Below are positions 24,006 through 31,635 of a stretch of DNA of 36,861 nt, in pieces. The DNA lies in assembly GCA_031274715.1 (NCBI GenBank), contig JAISPT010000019.1, positions 1 through 36,861 of the forward strand. Direction: 5' to 3'. Under the pieces are notes generated by a model. That model ran no database searches and was not told the origin of the DNA. It saw only the letters and a program-made list of their open reading frames with translations. This stretch comes from Azonexus sp. Its GTDB lineage: Bacteria > Pseudomonadota > Gammaproteobacteria > Burkholderiales > Rhodocyclaceae. How positions within the stretch are numbered: the stretch's first letter is position 1; every line of letters begins with the position of its first letter. The position numbers and the translations under genes were made by a program.

Positions 24006-25781
24006 ATGGCCCACGACGTTAAATCACAACTGACTCACCTGATCCGCCAGGCGCTCGCCAGCGTCGCCCCGGCTGCCGCCGACCTGCCGATTCATCTCGA
24101 GCGTCCGCGCGACCCGACGCATGGTGACTTTGCTACCAACCTGGCGATGCAACTGGCCAAGGCGCTGAAGAAAAACCCGCGCGAGATTGCCAACCAGTTG
24201 CTGGCCGAATTGCCGGTGTCGGTGCTGGTGGCCAAGGCGGAAGTCGCCGGTGCTGGCTTCATCAATTTCACCCTCGATCCGCGTGCCAAGCTCGGCGTCG
24301 TTCGCGCCGTGCTGGCCGAGGGCGAGAGTTTCGGCCGCTCGACGCTGGGCGGCTGGCAGAAGGTCCAGGTTGAGTTCGTTTCGGCCAACCCGACCGGACC
24401 GCTGCACGTCGGCCACGGCCGCGGTGCCGCCTACGGCGCCTCGCTGTCGAGTCTGCTGAGCTTCGCCGGTTGGGACGTCACCCGCGAGTACTACGTCAAC
24501 GATGCCGGCCGGCAGATGGACATCCTGGGCCTGTCGACCTGGCTGCGCTACCTGGAGCAGTACGGCGTGGCTGTGCCTTTCCCGCCGAATGGTTATCAGG
24601 GCGACTACGTGCGGGCGATGGCTGAGCAGTTGCAGCATGCCCACGGCGACAAGTACCTGCGCCCGGCCACCGCCGTGCTGGCCGACATGCCGGGCCTGCC
24701 GGAAGCCGAGCGCAGCGACGACGCGGCCAAGCAGCAGCGTGAGCTGCATCTTGATGCGCTGATTGCCCGGGCCAAGGAACTGCTCGGGGCGGACTGGGAC
24801 TATGTGCATCAGCACGCGCTGACCGAGCAACTGGCCGACGGCCGCGACGACCTGGAGCAGTTCGGCGTGCATTTCGACGTCTGGTTCTCCGAGAAGGCGC
24901 TTTTCGACACCGGCCTGGTCGCCCGCTGTGTCGACCTGCTGGAGCAGAAGGGTCATCTCTACCTGCAGAACGGCGCTCGCTGGTTCAAGTCCACCGCTTT
25001 CGGCGACGAGAAGGACCGCGTCGTCCAGCGCGAAAACGGCTTGTATACCTATTTCGCCTCTGACATCGCCTATCACCTGAACAAGTTCGAGCGCGGCTTC
25101 GACAAGATCATCAACATCTGGGGCGCCGATCACCACGGTTACATTCCGCGTGTCAGCGGCGCCGTCAAGGCGCTCAACCTCGATGCCGACAAGCTGCAGG
25201 TGGCGCTGGTCCAATTCGCGGTGCTCTACCGCAATGGCCAGAAGGCTTCGATGTCCACCCGCTCCGGCGAGTTCGTCACCCTGCGCGAATTGCGTGGCGA
25301 GGTCGGTAACGATGCCTGCCGCTTCTTCTACGCCTTGCGCAAATCGGACCAGCATCTCGATTTCGACCTCGATCTGGCCAAGAGCCAGACTAACGAGAAC
25401 CCGGTCTACTACATCCAGTACGCCCACGCTCGTATCTGCTCGGTGCTCAACCAGTGGTCGGGCGCTCAGTTGGGTGATCTGGCCGCGCTCGCCGAAAGCG
25501 ACCTCGCCCGCCTCGACCATCCGCGCGAACTGGCGATCGCCAACCAGCTGGCGCAGTTCCGCGAGGTGATCGAGAACGCCGCCCGCGACCTGGCGCCGCA
25601 CCTGATCGCCTTCTACCTGAAGGACCTGGCCGGGGAGTTCCACGGCTGGTACAACGCCGAGCGCATGCTGGTCGACGATCCAGCCCTGCGCGATGCCCGC
25701 GTTGCCCTGGCCCTGGCTGTGCGCCAAGTGATCCGCAACGGCTTGGCCATCCTCGGCGTCAGTTGCCCGGAATCGATGTAA
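24006..25781 (+). CDS. argS: Arginyl-tRNA synthetase
   Basis: A 591-residue class I synthetase, normal length. It has the N-terminal Add-1 domain (about 5-90), the HIGH motif as HVGHGRG (134-140) and the degenerate KMSKS region MSTRSGEFV, followed by the C-terminal anticodon-binding helical domain (about 465-591, with QYAHARICSVL and YNAERMLV). It charges tRNA-Arg. No strong ribosome binding site is seen before ATG 24006. Confidence 0.97.
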   Translation: MAHDVKSQLTHLIRQALASVAPAAADLPIHLERPRDPTHGDFATNLAMQLAKALKKNPREIANQLLAELPVSVLVAKAEVAGAGFINFTLDPRAKLGVVRAVLAEGESFGRSTLGGWQKVQVEFVSANPTGPLHVGHGRGAAYGASLSSLLSFAGWDVTREYYVNDAGRQMDILGLSTWLRYLEQYGVAVPFPPNGYQGDYVRAMAEQLQHAHGDKYLRPATAVLADMPGLPEAERSDDAAKQQRELHLDALIARAKELLGADWDYVHQHALTEQLADGRDDLEQFGVHFDVWFSEKALFDTGLVARCVDLLEQKGHLYLQNGARWFKSTAFGDEKDRVVQRENGLYTYFASDIAYHLNKFERGFDKIINIWGADHHGYIPRVSGAVKALNLDADKLQVALVQFAVLYRNGQKASMSTRSGEFVTLRELRGEVGNDACRFFYALRKSDQHLDFDLDLAKSQTNENPVYYIQYAHARICSVLNQWSGAQLGDLAALAESDLARLDHPRELAIANQLAQFREVIENAARDLAPHLIAFYLKDLAGEFHGWYNAERMLVDDPALRDARVALALAVRQVIRNGLAILGVSCPESM

Positions 25782-25791
25782 GGAAATCCCC

Positions 25792-26397
25792 ATGAGTCGC
25801 GATATGAAACCCCGCAAGAGCCAGCCGGCCCGGAAGAAGTCCGGCGGCGGTACGCTGATCGGCATGTTCATCGGCCTCGTCCTCGGCGTCGTCATCGCCG
25901 CCGGCGTCGTCTGGTATCTGAACAGCTCGCCGCTGCCGTTTACCAAGCAGGTGCAATCGGCCGGCAAGCCGGAGGGCGCGGCGCCGTCGGCCAAGGGCGA
26001 GCCGTTGGCGTTGCCGGGCAAGCCGGGCGATCCGGTGCCGGAGAAGCGCTTCCAGTTCTACGACATCCTGCCGGGCAAGACTGACGCCGTGCCCGATCCG
26101 GCCGAGGCGAAGCAGGAAGAAAAGAAAGACGAGAAGAAGGAAGAGAAAAAGGACGAGTCCAAGGACAGCAAGGTGCCGCTGTTCCTCCAGGTCGGTTCCT
26201 TCAGCACGGCGCAGGATGCCGACAACCAGAAGGCCAAGCTGGCCTTCATGGGCATCGAGGCCGTGGTGCAGCAGGTAATGATTCAAGACCGGACCTTGTA
26301 TCGCGTCCGCGTCGGTCCGTTCATGCGCATTGATGAATTGAACAAAACGCGGGCCGAGCTTGCCAAATCCGGTATTGAAGCCCAGTTAGCCAAATAA
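25792..26397 (+). CDS. SPOR-domain membrane protein, FtsN-like layout
   Basis: A 201-residue bitopic protein. A basic cytoplasmic N-terminus (KPRKSQPARKKS) is followed by a transmembrane helix (about 22-43), a periplasmic linker with the segment FYDILPGK (89-96), a highly charged Glu/Lys tract (about 105-127) and a SPOR domain (about 129-201). The layout resembles FtsN of betaproteobacteria, and a similar gene is common after argS, but FtsN's essential region cannot be identified with certainty, so no symbol is given. It follows argS by ten bases with TAAGGAAATCC as binding site. Confidence 0.87.
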   Translation: MSRDMKPRKSQPARKKSGGGTLIGMFIGLVLGVVIAAGVVWYLNSSPLPFTKQVQSAGKPEGAAPSAKGEPLALPGKPGDPVPEKRFQFYDILPGKTDAVPDPAEAKQEEKKDEKKEEKKDESKDSKVPLFLQVGSFSTAQDADNQKAKLAFMGIEAVVQQVMIQDRTLYRVRVGPFMRIDELNKTRAELAKSGIEAQLAK

Positions 26398-26407
26398 GGA
26401 GCCATGC

Positions 26408-27049
26408 ATGGAATTTAACCGTCGCCATTTCATCAGCGCTTTGGCAGGCACCGCTGTTTTCGCGTTCGCCGCTGTAACCCAGGCTCAGACTGCCGGTAAG
26501 GATTATGTTCCGATCACCCCGGCGCAGCCGACCGAGAATCCGGCCAAGATCGAAGTGATCGAGTTCTTTAGCTACGGCTGCCCGCACTGCGCCGACCTGC
26601 ACCCGCTGCTGGGTCCGTGGGCGGCCAAGCAGGGACCCGATGTGGTCATCAAGAGGGTGCCGGTGTCATTCGGCCGTGCCGCTTGGGGCAACATCGCCAA
26701 GCTCTATTACGCGCTGGAAGTCACCGGCGACTTGGCCCGCCTCGACGGAGAAGTGTTCCGGGCGGTGCACGGGCAGCGGCTGAATCTGTACGACGAGCGA
26801 AACATCATGGAATGGGTGGCCAAGAACGGCGTCGACCAGAAGAAATTCGCCGAAGCCTTCAATTCCTTCGGCGTCAACAGCAAGGTCCGCCGCGGCGACC
26901 AACTGGCTCAAGCCTACAAGATCGAAGGTGTGCCGGCGCTGACCATCGACGGCAAGTACCTGGCCGGCGGGCAGAATTTCGACGAGATGCTGGCCAATGC
27001 CGACAAGCTGATCGCCAAGGCGCGGGGCGAGAAGTCCGGCAAGAAGTAG
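26408..27049 (+). CDS. dsbA: Thiol:disulfide interchange protein DsbA
   Basis: A 213-residue DsbA-type oxidoreductase. The thioredoxin fold contains the active site C58-P-H-C61 with the inserted helical domain after it and the cis-proline segment VPAL. It introduces disulfides into exported proteins in the periplasm. The N-terminus NRRHFISALAGTAVFAF is a signal peptide whose RRHFI resembles a twin-arginine motif. AAATAAGGAGCC precedes ATG 26408. The stop TAG is followed at once by the TTG of the next gene. Confidence 0.92.
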   Translation: MEFNRRHFISALAGTAVFAFAAVTQAQTAGKDYVPITPAQPTENPAKIEVIEFFSYGCPHCADLHPLLGPWAAKQGPDVVIKRVPVSFGRAAWGNIAKLYYALEVTGDLARLDGEVFRAVHGQRLNLYDERNIMEWVAKNGVDQKKFAEAFNSFGVNSKVRRGDQLAQAYKIEGVPALTIDGKYLAGGQNFDEMLANADKLIAKARGEKSGKK

Positions 27050-27814
27050 TTGAAGGTCTTTATCACGGGCGCCTCGTCGGGCATCGGCGAGGCGCTTGCC
27101 GTTTACTATGCCGGCCACGGTGCCCGGCTCGGTCTGGCGGCCCGGCGCGGTGAACGGCTGGCGGCCCTGGATCAGCGCCTGGGTGGCGGCCATGCCTGCT
27201 ATCCGCTCGACGTCGCCGACGCGCCGGCATTGCACGCCGCCGCGGCCGATTTTGTCGCCCGCTTCGGGGCGCCGGATATCGTCATCGCCAGCGCCGGTGT
27301 TTCAGCCGGCACGCTGACCGAGCACGCGGAAGACCTGGCGGTGTTCCGCCGCATCATGGACATTAATGTTTACGGCATGGCCGCTACTTTCGCTCCGTTC
27401 ATCCCGGCCATGCAGGCGGCCGGTGGCGAGCGGCGGCTGGTCGGCATTGCCTCGGTTGCTGGCATCCGCGGCCTGCCGGGAGCGGCCGCCTACTCGGCAT
27501 CGAAGGCCGCGGCCATCGCCTACCTTGAGAGCCTGCGCCTGGAAATGCGGCCGGCCGGCATCAAGGTAGTGACCATCGCTCCGGGCTACATCGAAACGCC
27601 AATGACCGCCGTCAACCCATATCCCATGCCCTTCCTGATGCCTGCCGGGCGGGCCGCCGCGCGTTTCGCCGCAGCCATCGAGCGCGGCGTCGGCTATACC
27701 GTGATTCCCTGGCCGATGGGCATCGTCGCCAAGCTGCTGCGCCTATTGCCGAACGGAGTGTACGACCGCTTGTTTACCCACGCCCCGCGCAAGCCGCGCG
27801 GCTTGTTAAAATAA
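27050..27814 (+). CDS. Short-chain dehydrogenase/reductase (classical SDR)
   Basis: A 254-residue Rossmann-fold oxidoreductase. The cofactor loop TGASSGIG (6-13), the NVYG segment near 106 and the catalytic Y148-x3-K152 (YSASK) are all present. R in ARRGER after strand 2 suggests NADP(H) preference, as inferred for the family. Substrate unknown. The start is TTG 27050, directly after the dsbA stop; GAAGTCCGGC offers only a weak binding site, so coupling to dsbA is likely. A hydrophobic C-terminal region (about 215-240) may associate with membrane. Confidence 0.87.
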   Translation: MKVFITGASSGIGEALAVYYAGHGARLGLAARRGERLAALDQRLGGGHACYPLDVADAPALHAAAADFVARFGAPDIVIASAGVSAGTLTEHAEDLAVFRRIMDINVYGMAATFAPFIPAMQAAGGERRLVGIASVAGIRGLPGAAAYSASKAAAIAYLESLRLEMRPAGIKVVTIAPGYIETPMTAVNPYPMPFLMPAGRAAARFAAAIERGVGYTVIPWPMGIVAKLLRLLPNGVYDRLFTHAPRKPRGLLK

Positions 27815-27818
27815 GCCG

Positions 27819-28022
27819 ATGCCCGACCTCCTGATCAATGGCGAAGTCCGCCAGTTTCCCGACCCGTTGACCGTTGCCGGCCTGATCGAACAGCTCGGCT
27901 ACGCCGGCCAGCGCATCGCCATCGAACGCAACGGGGAGATTGTTCCCAGGAGCCAGCATGAGACCACGCCGCTGGCCGGCGGCGACCGCCTGGAAATCGT
28001 CGTCGCCGTCGGGGGCGGCTAG
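27819..28022 (+). CDS. thiS: Sulfur carrier protein ThiS
   Basis: A 67-residue ubiquitin-like protein ending in the diglycine tail (VAVGGG) that is adenylated and thiocarboxylated to supply sulfur for the thiazole ring of thiamine. It begins MPDLLINGEVRQFPD, five bases after the SDR stop. thiG follows. No TPP riboswitch was seen before it. Confidence 0.92.
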   Translation: MPDLLINGEVRQFPDPLTVAGLIEQLGYAGQRIAIERNGEIVPRSQHETTPLAGGDRLEIVVAVGGG

Positions 28023-28086
28023 CCGGGCGCCGGCAAAAAGCCTGGCAACGACAGCCGGCAATTCACATCAACCATTGGACGCAGAT

Positions 28087-28869
28087 ATGCATCAGCTCAC
28101 CATTGCCGGTCAGGCTTATCGTTCCCGCCTGCTGGTCGGAACCGGGAAGTACAAGGATTTTGCCGAAACACGTGCGGCTATCGACGCTTCCGGCGCCGAG
28201 ATCGTTACCGTTGCCATCCGCCGCACCAACATCGGCCAGGATGCTGGCCAACCGAATCTGCTCGACGCGGTGCCGCCGTCACGTTTCACCATCCTGCCTA
28301 ATACCGCCGGCTGCTACACGGCCGACGATGCGGTGCGCACGTTGCGTCTGGCGCGCGAACTGCTCGACGGCCATCCGTTATGTAAACTGGAAGTGCTCGG
28401 CGACCCACAGAGCCTGTTTCCGAACATGCCAGAAACGCTCAAAGCCGCTGCGACGCTGGTCAAGGAAGGCTTCGCGGTCATGGTGTACTGCTCGGACGAT
28501 CCGATCCAGGCGAAGATGCTCGAAGAAATCGGCTGCGTTGCGGTGATGCCGCTGGCCTCGCTGATCGGTTCCGGCATGGGTATCCTGAATCCGTGGAACC
28601 TGCGCCTGATCATCGACAACGCCAAGGTGCCGGTGATCGTCGATGCCGGCGTCGGTACTGCCTCGGACGCGACCATCGCCATGGAACTCGGCTGCGATGG
28701 CGTGCTGATGAACACCGCCATCGCTCACGCCAGGGACCCGGTACTGATGGCCTCAGCCATGAAGAAAGGTGTCGAGGCGGGGCGCGAGGCCTTTCTTGCC
28801 GGACGCATGGCGAGGAAACTCTATTCGGCCGACCCATCGTCGCCAACCGCCGGGCTGATCGGTTCATGA
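28087..28869 (+). CDS. thiG: Thiazole synthase ThiG
   Basis: A 260-residue TIM barrel. It condenses DXP, dehydroglycine and the ThiS thiocarboxylate into the thiazole moiety of thiamine. The family segments RLLVGTGKYKDF, the Schiff-base lysine in CKLEVLGD and the phosphate loop VIVDAGVGTASDA are present. ATG 28087 is chosen over in-frame upstream codons that overlap thiS, since it yields the family N-terminus MHQLTIAGQ. Its stop overlaps the trmB start (ATGA). Confidence 0.95.
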   Translation: MHQLTIAGQAYRSRLLVGTGKYKDFAETRAAIDASGAEIVTVAIRRTNIGQDAGQPNLLDAVPPSRFTILPNTAGCYTADDAVRTLRLARELLDGHPLCKLEVLGDPQSLFPNMPETLKAAATLVKEGFAVMVYCSDDPIQAKMLEEIGCVAVMPLASLIGSGMGILNPWNLRLIIDNAKVPVIVDAGVGTASDATIAMELGCDGVLMNTAIAHARDPVLMASAMKKGVEAGREAFLAGRMARKLYSADPSSPTAGLIGS

Positions 28870-29654
28870 GCGGTGCACCCCTGATCCACCCTGCTGCCGA
28901 GGGCGAGGAAGGCGAGTACATCGCCGGCCGCCACGGCCACATCAAGAGCTTTGTCCGCCGCGCTGGGCGCATGTCGGAAGCGCAGCAACGCTACCTCGAC
29001 GAGATGTTGCCGAAGATCGGTATTTCCTATCGGCCGGAACAGATCGACCTAGACGCGGTCTTCGGCCGCCAGGCGCCGAAAATCCTTGAGATCGGCTGCG
29101 GTATGGGCGAGACGACGGCGAAGATTGCCGCGGCGCATCCCGAGAACGACTACTTCGGGCTGGAAGTGCATGTGCCGGGTGTCGGCGCATTGTGCAAGCT
29201 GATTGCCGAGAAGAACCTGAGTAATCTGCGCATCGGCCACCACGATGCTGTCGAAGTGGTGCGCGACATGCTGCCGGAAGCTTCGCTCGACGGCATCCAC
29301 GTCTTTTTTCCCGATCCCTGGCACAAGACGCGGCACAAAAAACGCCGGCTGATCCAGCCGCCCTTCGTCGCGCTGCTGGCTTCGCGTCTAAAGCCTGGCG
29401 GTTACCTGCACTGCGCCACTGATTGGGAGAACTACGCGCTGCAGATGCTCGACGCGCTTGGCCGCGAAGCGAGCCTGGCAAATAGCGTCGCCAGCCCGCT
29501 GTCCGCGGCGTTGGCCGCCGCGCACGAAGCCGATTCAGCGGCCGGCTTGGCTGGCTTTGCGCCGCGCCCGGACTACCGGCCGCTGACCAAGTTCGAAAAC
29601 CGTGGCCTACGTCTCGGCCACGGTGTGTGGGATCTCGTCTTCCGCAAGCGCTGA
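28866..29654 (+). CDS. trmB: tRNA (guanine-N7)-methyltransferase TrmB
   Basis: A 262-residue Rossmann methyltransferase that makes m7G46 in tRNA. The SAM site LEIGCGMGETT and the signature FFPDPWHKTRHKKRRL are present. The start ATG overlaps the thiG stop by four bases (ATGA), which supports coupling. The stop codon's last base is the first base of the palindromic element at 29654. Confidence 0.95.
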   Translation: MSGAPLIHPAAEGEEGEYIAGRHGHIKSFVRRAGRMSEAQQRYLDEMLPKIGISYRPEQIDLDAVFGRQAPKILEIGCGMGETTAKIAAAHPENDYFGLEVHVPGVGALCKLIAEKNLSNLRIGHHDAVEVVRDMLPEASLDGIHVFFPDPWHKTRHKKRRLIQPPFVALLASRLKPGGYLHCATDWENYALQMLDALGREASLANSVASPLSAALAAAHEADSAAGLAGFAPRPDYRPLTKFENRGLRLGHGVWDLVFRKR

Positions 29655-29756
29655 TTCCATTCCCAAATCAACCGATTACTTTGTCGGCTTCGCTTGCCGT
29701 GCAACAGCACTGTCTGCGCTTTGCCTTCGCGTACTCGATTGATTTATAAATGGAAT
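29654..29756 (-). repeat. Long imperfect palindrome (element B) between trmB and the PEP-CTERM gene
   Basis: Outer arms of 26 bp (29654-29679 and 29731-29756) are inverted copies with five mismatches, three of which become G-U pairs in a minus-strand RNA. Near the centre, ACAG-CA-CTGT (29704-29713) forms a small inverted repeat. The core, GCTTCGCTTGC before it and CTGCGCTTTGC after it, matches the core of the element at 12045-12207, although the outer arms are unrelated in sequence. On the minus strand it lies 20 bases after the PEP-CTERM stop. Confidence 0.7.
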
Positions 29757-29775
29757 GAGCCGGCGGCAAGCGTCC

Positions 29776-30498
29776 TCAGTCCTGGGGCTGCCGGCGGCGC
29801 CGGCCGATCAGCAGGCCGCCACCCAGGGCGGTGATCAGCAGCAGGGCGCTGGCGGGTTCCGGTACCTTGTTGCCCGGCACCTTGTTGGCCACCAGATAGT
29901 CCTGGAAGCCCTTGGTGCTGCCTTCGCCGTTGGATTTGCCGCTGGTGTAGAGGGTGAAGCTGTAGATGTCGTCACCGAGGATGCCGTTGAGCTGGCTCAG
30001 CATCTCGTTGGCGACGTCGACGATAGTCTGGTTGGTTTTGGCGTTGGTGGCTACCAAACCGGTTCCGTCGAGTATGAAGTCGTGATCGGCGATAATTTCC
30101 CACAGCGCGAGCTGGAAGCCGGCTGCTGCGTTGGCCCCGGCAACGGTGTTTTCCAGCGTGCTGGCGTAGAACTTGGAATACAGTTCGTTGATGAAATTCG
30201 CCGTGCTGCTGCTGAAAATGCTGCCGAGATCGTTAATCTCGTAGCTCTGGTTGCTGGTCGGCGATAGTTCCCAGGGATCGACGCAGAAGGCGAGCACGGT
30301 GTCGACATTGTCGATGACCAAAGTCTGCAGGCCGGCCCAGTAGTTGGCGGGGGTGCTTTGTATCGGCAGCGTCAGGCTGTTGGTCCATTGGCCGTTGCCG
30401 AGGCCGGTTTCCTTGATCAGGATCGGTGCGGCGGAGGCGCTGATTGCGACCGCGCAGAGTAGCGAGGCGAGCAGGGTTTTGGCGAAAGTGCGTAGCAT
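29776..30498 (-). CDS. PEP-CTERM secreted protein with possible internal thioester motif
   Basis: A 240-residue protein. Signal peptide 1-24 (cut near SASA-AP); C-terminal sorting signal with VPEP (212-215), a hydrophobic helix (217-232) and RRRR, which marks it for exosortase processing and release to the outer surface or exopolysaccharide. The mature part has a single cysteine, C72 (AFCVDP), and later FQLALWEI with Q129. Cys followed by Gln-x-Ala-hydrophobic-Trp is the layout of thioester domains of Gram-positive adhesins, in which Cys and Gln form a reactive bond; here this is inferred by eye only. Base composition, about 50-55 % GC, is lower than in neighbours. ATG 30498 has GGGAG eight bases upstream. 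Confidence 0.85.
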   Translation of the reverse strand: MLRTFAKTLLASLLCAVAISASAAPILIKETGLGNGQWTNSLTLPIQSTPANYWAGLQTLVIDNVDTVLAFCVDPWELSPTSNQSYEINDLGSIFSSSTANFINELYSKFYASTLENTVAGANAAAGFQLALWEIIADHDFILDGTGLVATNAKTNQTIVDVANEMLSQLNGILGDDIYSFTLYTSGKSNGEGSTKGFQDYLVANKVPGNKVPEPASALLLITALGGGLLIGRRRRQPQD

Positions 30499-30511
30499 GA
30501 CTAATTCTCCC

Positions 30512-30523
30512 GTAAAGCTTTAC
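30512..30523. promoter_or_regulatory. Perfect 12 bp palindrome in the PEP-CTERM gene leader
   Basis: GTAAAGCTTTAC reads the same on both strands and lies just upstream of the ribosome binding site of the PEP-CTERM gene, probably downstream of its transcription start. It could be a repressor site or a short RNA hairpin. The regulator is unknown. Confidence 0.4.
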
Positions 30524-30540
30524 TGATGTATGGGTGAAGG

Positions 30541-30546
30541 ATACTA
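30541..30546 (-). promoter_or_regulatory. Possible -10 element of the PEP-CTERM gene
   Basis: TAGTAT on the minus strand, with a poor -35 hexamer (CACGGT at 30564-30569) that overlaps the CRP-like site. A start near 30534 would put the CRP-like centre about 40 bases upstream. Confidence 0.35.
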
Positions 30547-30565
30547 CAGCGTCGGAAAATAAAAC

Positions 30566-30581
30566 CGTGAAATCAATCACA
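30566..30581 (-). promoter_or_regulatory. CRP-like binding site before the PEP-CTERM gene
   Basis: On the minus strand TGTGA-TTGATT-TCACG matches nine of ten bases of the CRP consensus TGTGA-N6-TCACA. It is centred about 40 bases before the inferred start, where class II activators bind next to RNA polymerase. A Crp/Vfr-type regulator must be encoded elsewhere. Confidence 0.5.
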
Positions 30582-30720
30582 TTCGACGCCCTATTTTTTT
30601 CGGGCTGGTAAACTCCGGCCCCGATCCGGAACTTGCTGGCCGCCTGCTTTGCCGCAACGGCGGTCCTTCTTCCTTGCCGCGTTCCGCCGGAGCCGGCTTT
30701 TCTTTTTGAGAGTCAGAAAC

Positions 30721-31635
30721 ATGTGGTTCAAGAATCTTCAGTTGTACCGTTTGCCGACGCCGTGGAACATCGACCTCGCCCAGTTCGAGGAACAACTGGC
30801 CCGCGGTCCTTTCAGCAAGTGCCCGAGCAACCAGCCGATGAGCCGTGGCTGGGTGTCGCCGCGCCAGGATGGGGCGCTGGTCTTCTCGCTCAACCGCCAG
30901 TGGCTGATCGCGCTGGCCGTCGAGCAACGCCTGTTGCCGTCGTCGGTGATCAATGAGGAAGTCGCCGAGCGGGCCGCGGCGATGGAGGAGCAGCAGGGCT
31001 ACGCACCCGGCCGCAGGCAGTTGAAGGAATTGCGCGAGCGCGTCACCGAGGAGCTGATGCCGCGCGCCTTCACCCGCCGGCGCCGCACTTTCGTCTGGCT
31101 CGACCCGGTGGGCGGCTGGTGTGGCATCGATGCCGCCAGCCCGGCCAAGGCCGAGGAAGTGATCGAGCACCTGCGCCACTGCCTCGATGAATTCCCGCTC
31201 AAGCCTTTGCACACGCAATCCTCGCCGCAATCGGCGATGGCCGGCTGGCTGGCCGGCGGCGAAGGGCCGGCTGGCTTCACCATCGACCGCGACTGCGAAC
31301 TGAAGGCGGTTGGCGAGGAGAAAGCCGCCGTGCGCTACGTCCGCCATCCGCTCGGCGACGAGGTTGGCGCCGAGATTAAGGCGCACCTGGTCGCCGGCAA
31401 GCTGCCGACCAAGCTGGCGCTGACCTGGGACGACCGCATTTCCTTCGTTCTCAGCGATAAGCTGGAGGTCAAGCGCCTGGCCTTCCTCGACCTGTTGAAG
31501 GAAGAGGCCGAGAAGAACGCCGAGCGGGCTGACGAACAGTTCGATGCCGATTTTGCACTGATGATCGGCGAACTTTCGCGTTTCCTGCCGCAACTGGTCG
31601 AGGCACTCGGCGGCGAGCAGCCCGTGGCAACGTGA
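30721..31635 (+). CDS. rdgC: Recombination-associated protein RdgC
   Basis: A 304-residue RdgC, starting MWFKNLQLYRLPTPW, as typical. RdgC is a ring-shaped nucleoid protein that binds double-stranded DNA and limits RecA. Conserved parts include QPMSRGWVSPR and RRRTFVWLDP. The ATG at 30721 is taken because an upstream in-frame extension has no similarity and crosses the GC-rich leader. The leader (30640-30720) has CGGCGG...CCGCCG complementarity followed by TTTTCTTTTT, perhaps a weak attenuator. Its stop overlaps the next start (GTGA). Confidence 0.93.
   Translation: MWFKNLQLYRLPTPWNIDLAQFEEQLARGPFSKCPSNQPMSRGWVSPRQDGALVFSLNRQWLIALAVEQRLLPSSVINEEVAERAAAMEEQQGYAPGRRQLKELRERVTEELMPRAFTRRRRTFVWLDPVGGWCGIDAASPAKAEEVIEHLRHCLDEFPLKPLHTQSSPQSAMAGWLAGGEGPAGFTIDRDCELKAVGEEKAAVRYVRHPLGDEVGAEIKAHLVAGKLPTKLALTWDDRISFVLSDKLEVKRLAFLDLLKEEAEKNAERADEQFDADFALMIGELSRFLPQLVEALGGEQPVAT

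Noticed and set aside
24024..26021. Very long minus-strand open frame (665 codons) opposite argS
   Set aside because: It mirrors argS and the start of the SPOR gene in the complementary frame and has no recognisable domain.
27815..28086. TPP riboswitch near thiS/thiG
   Set aside because: The gaps before thiS (4 bases) and thiG (64 bases) are too short, and no THI-box sequence such as CUGAGA was seen.
29654..29756. MITE or insertion sequence remnant
   Set aside because: No transposase remnant, no target site duplication visible, and the arms differ from those of the related element, unlike copies of one mobile element.
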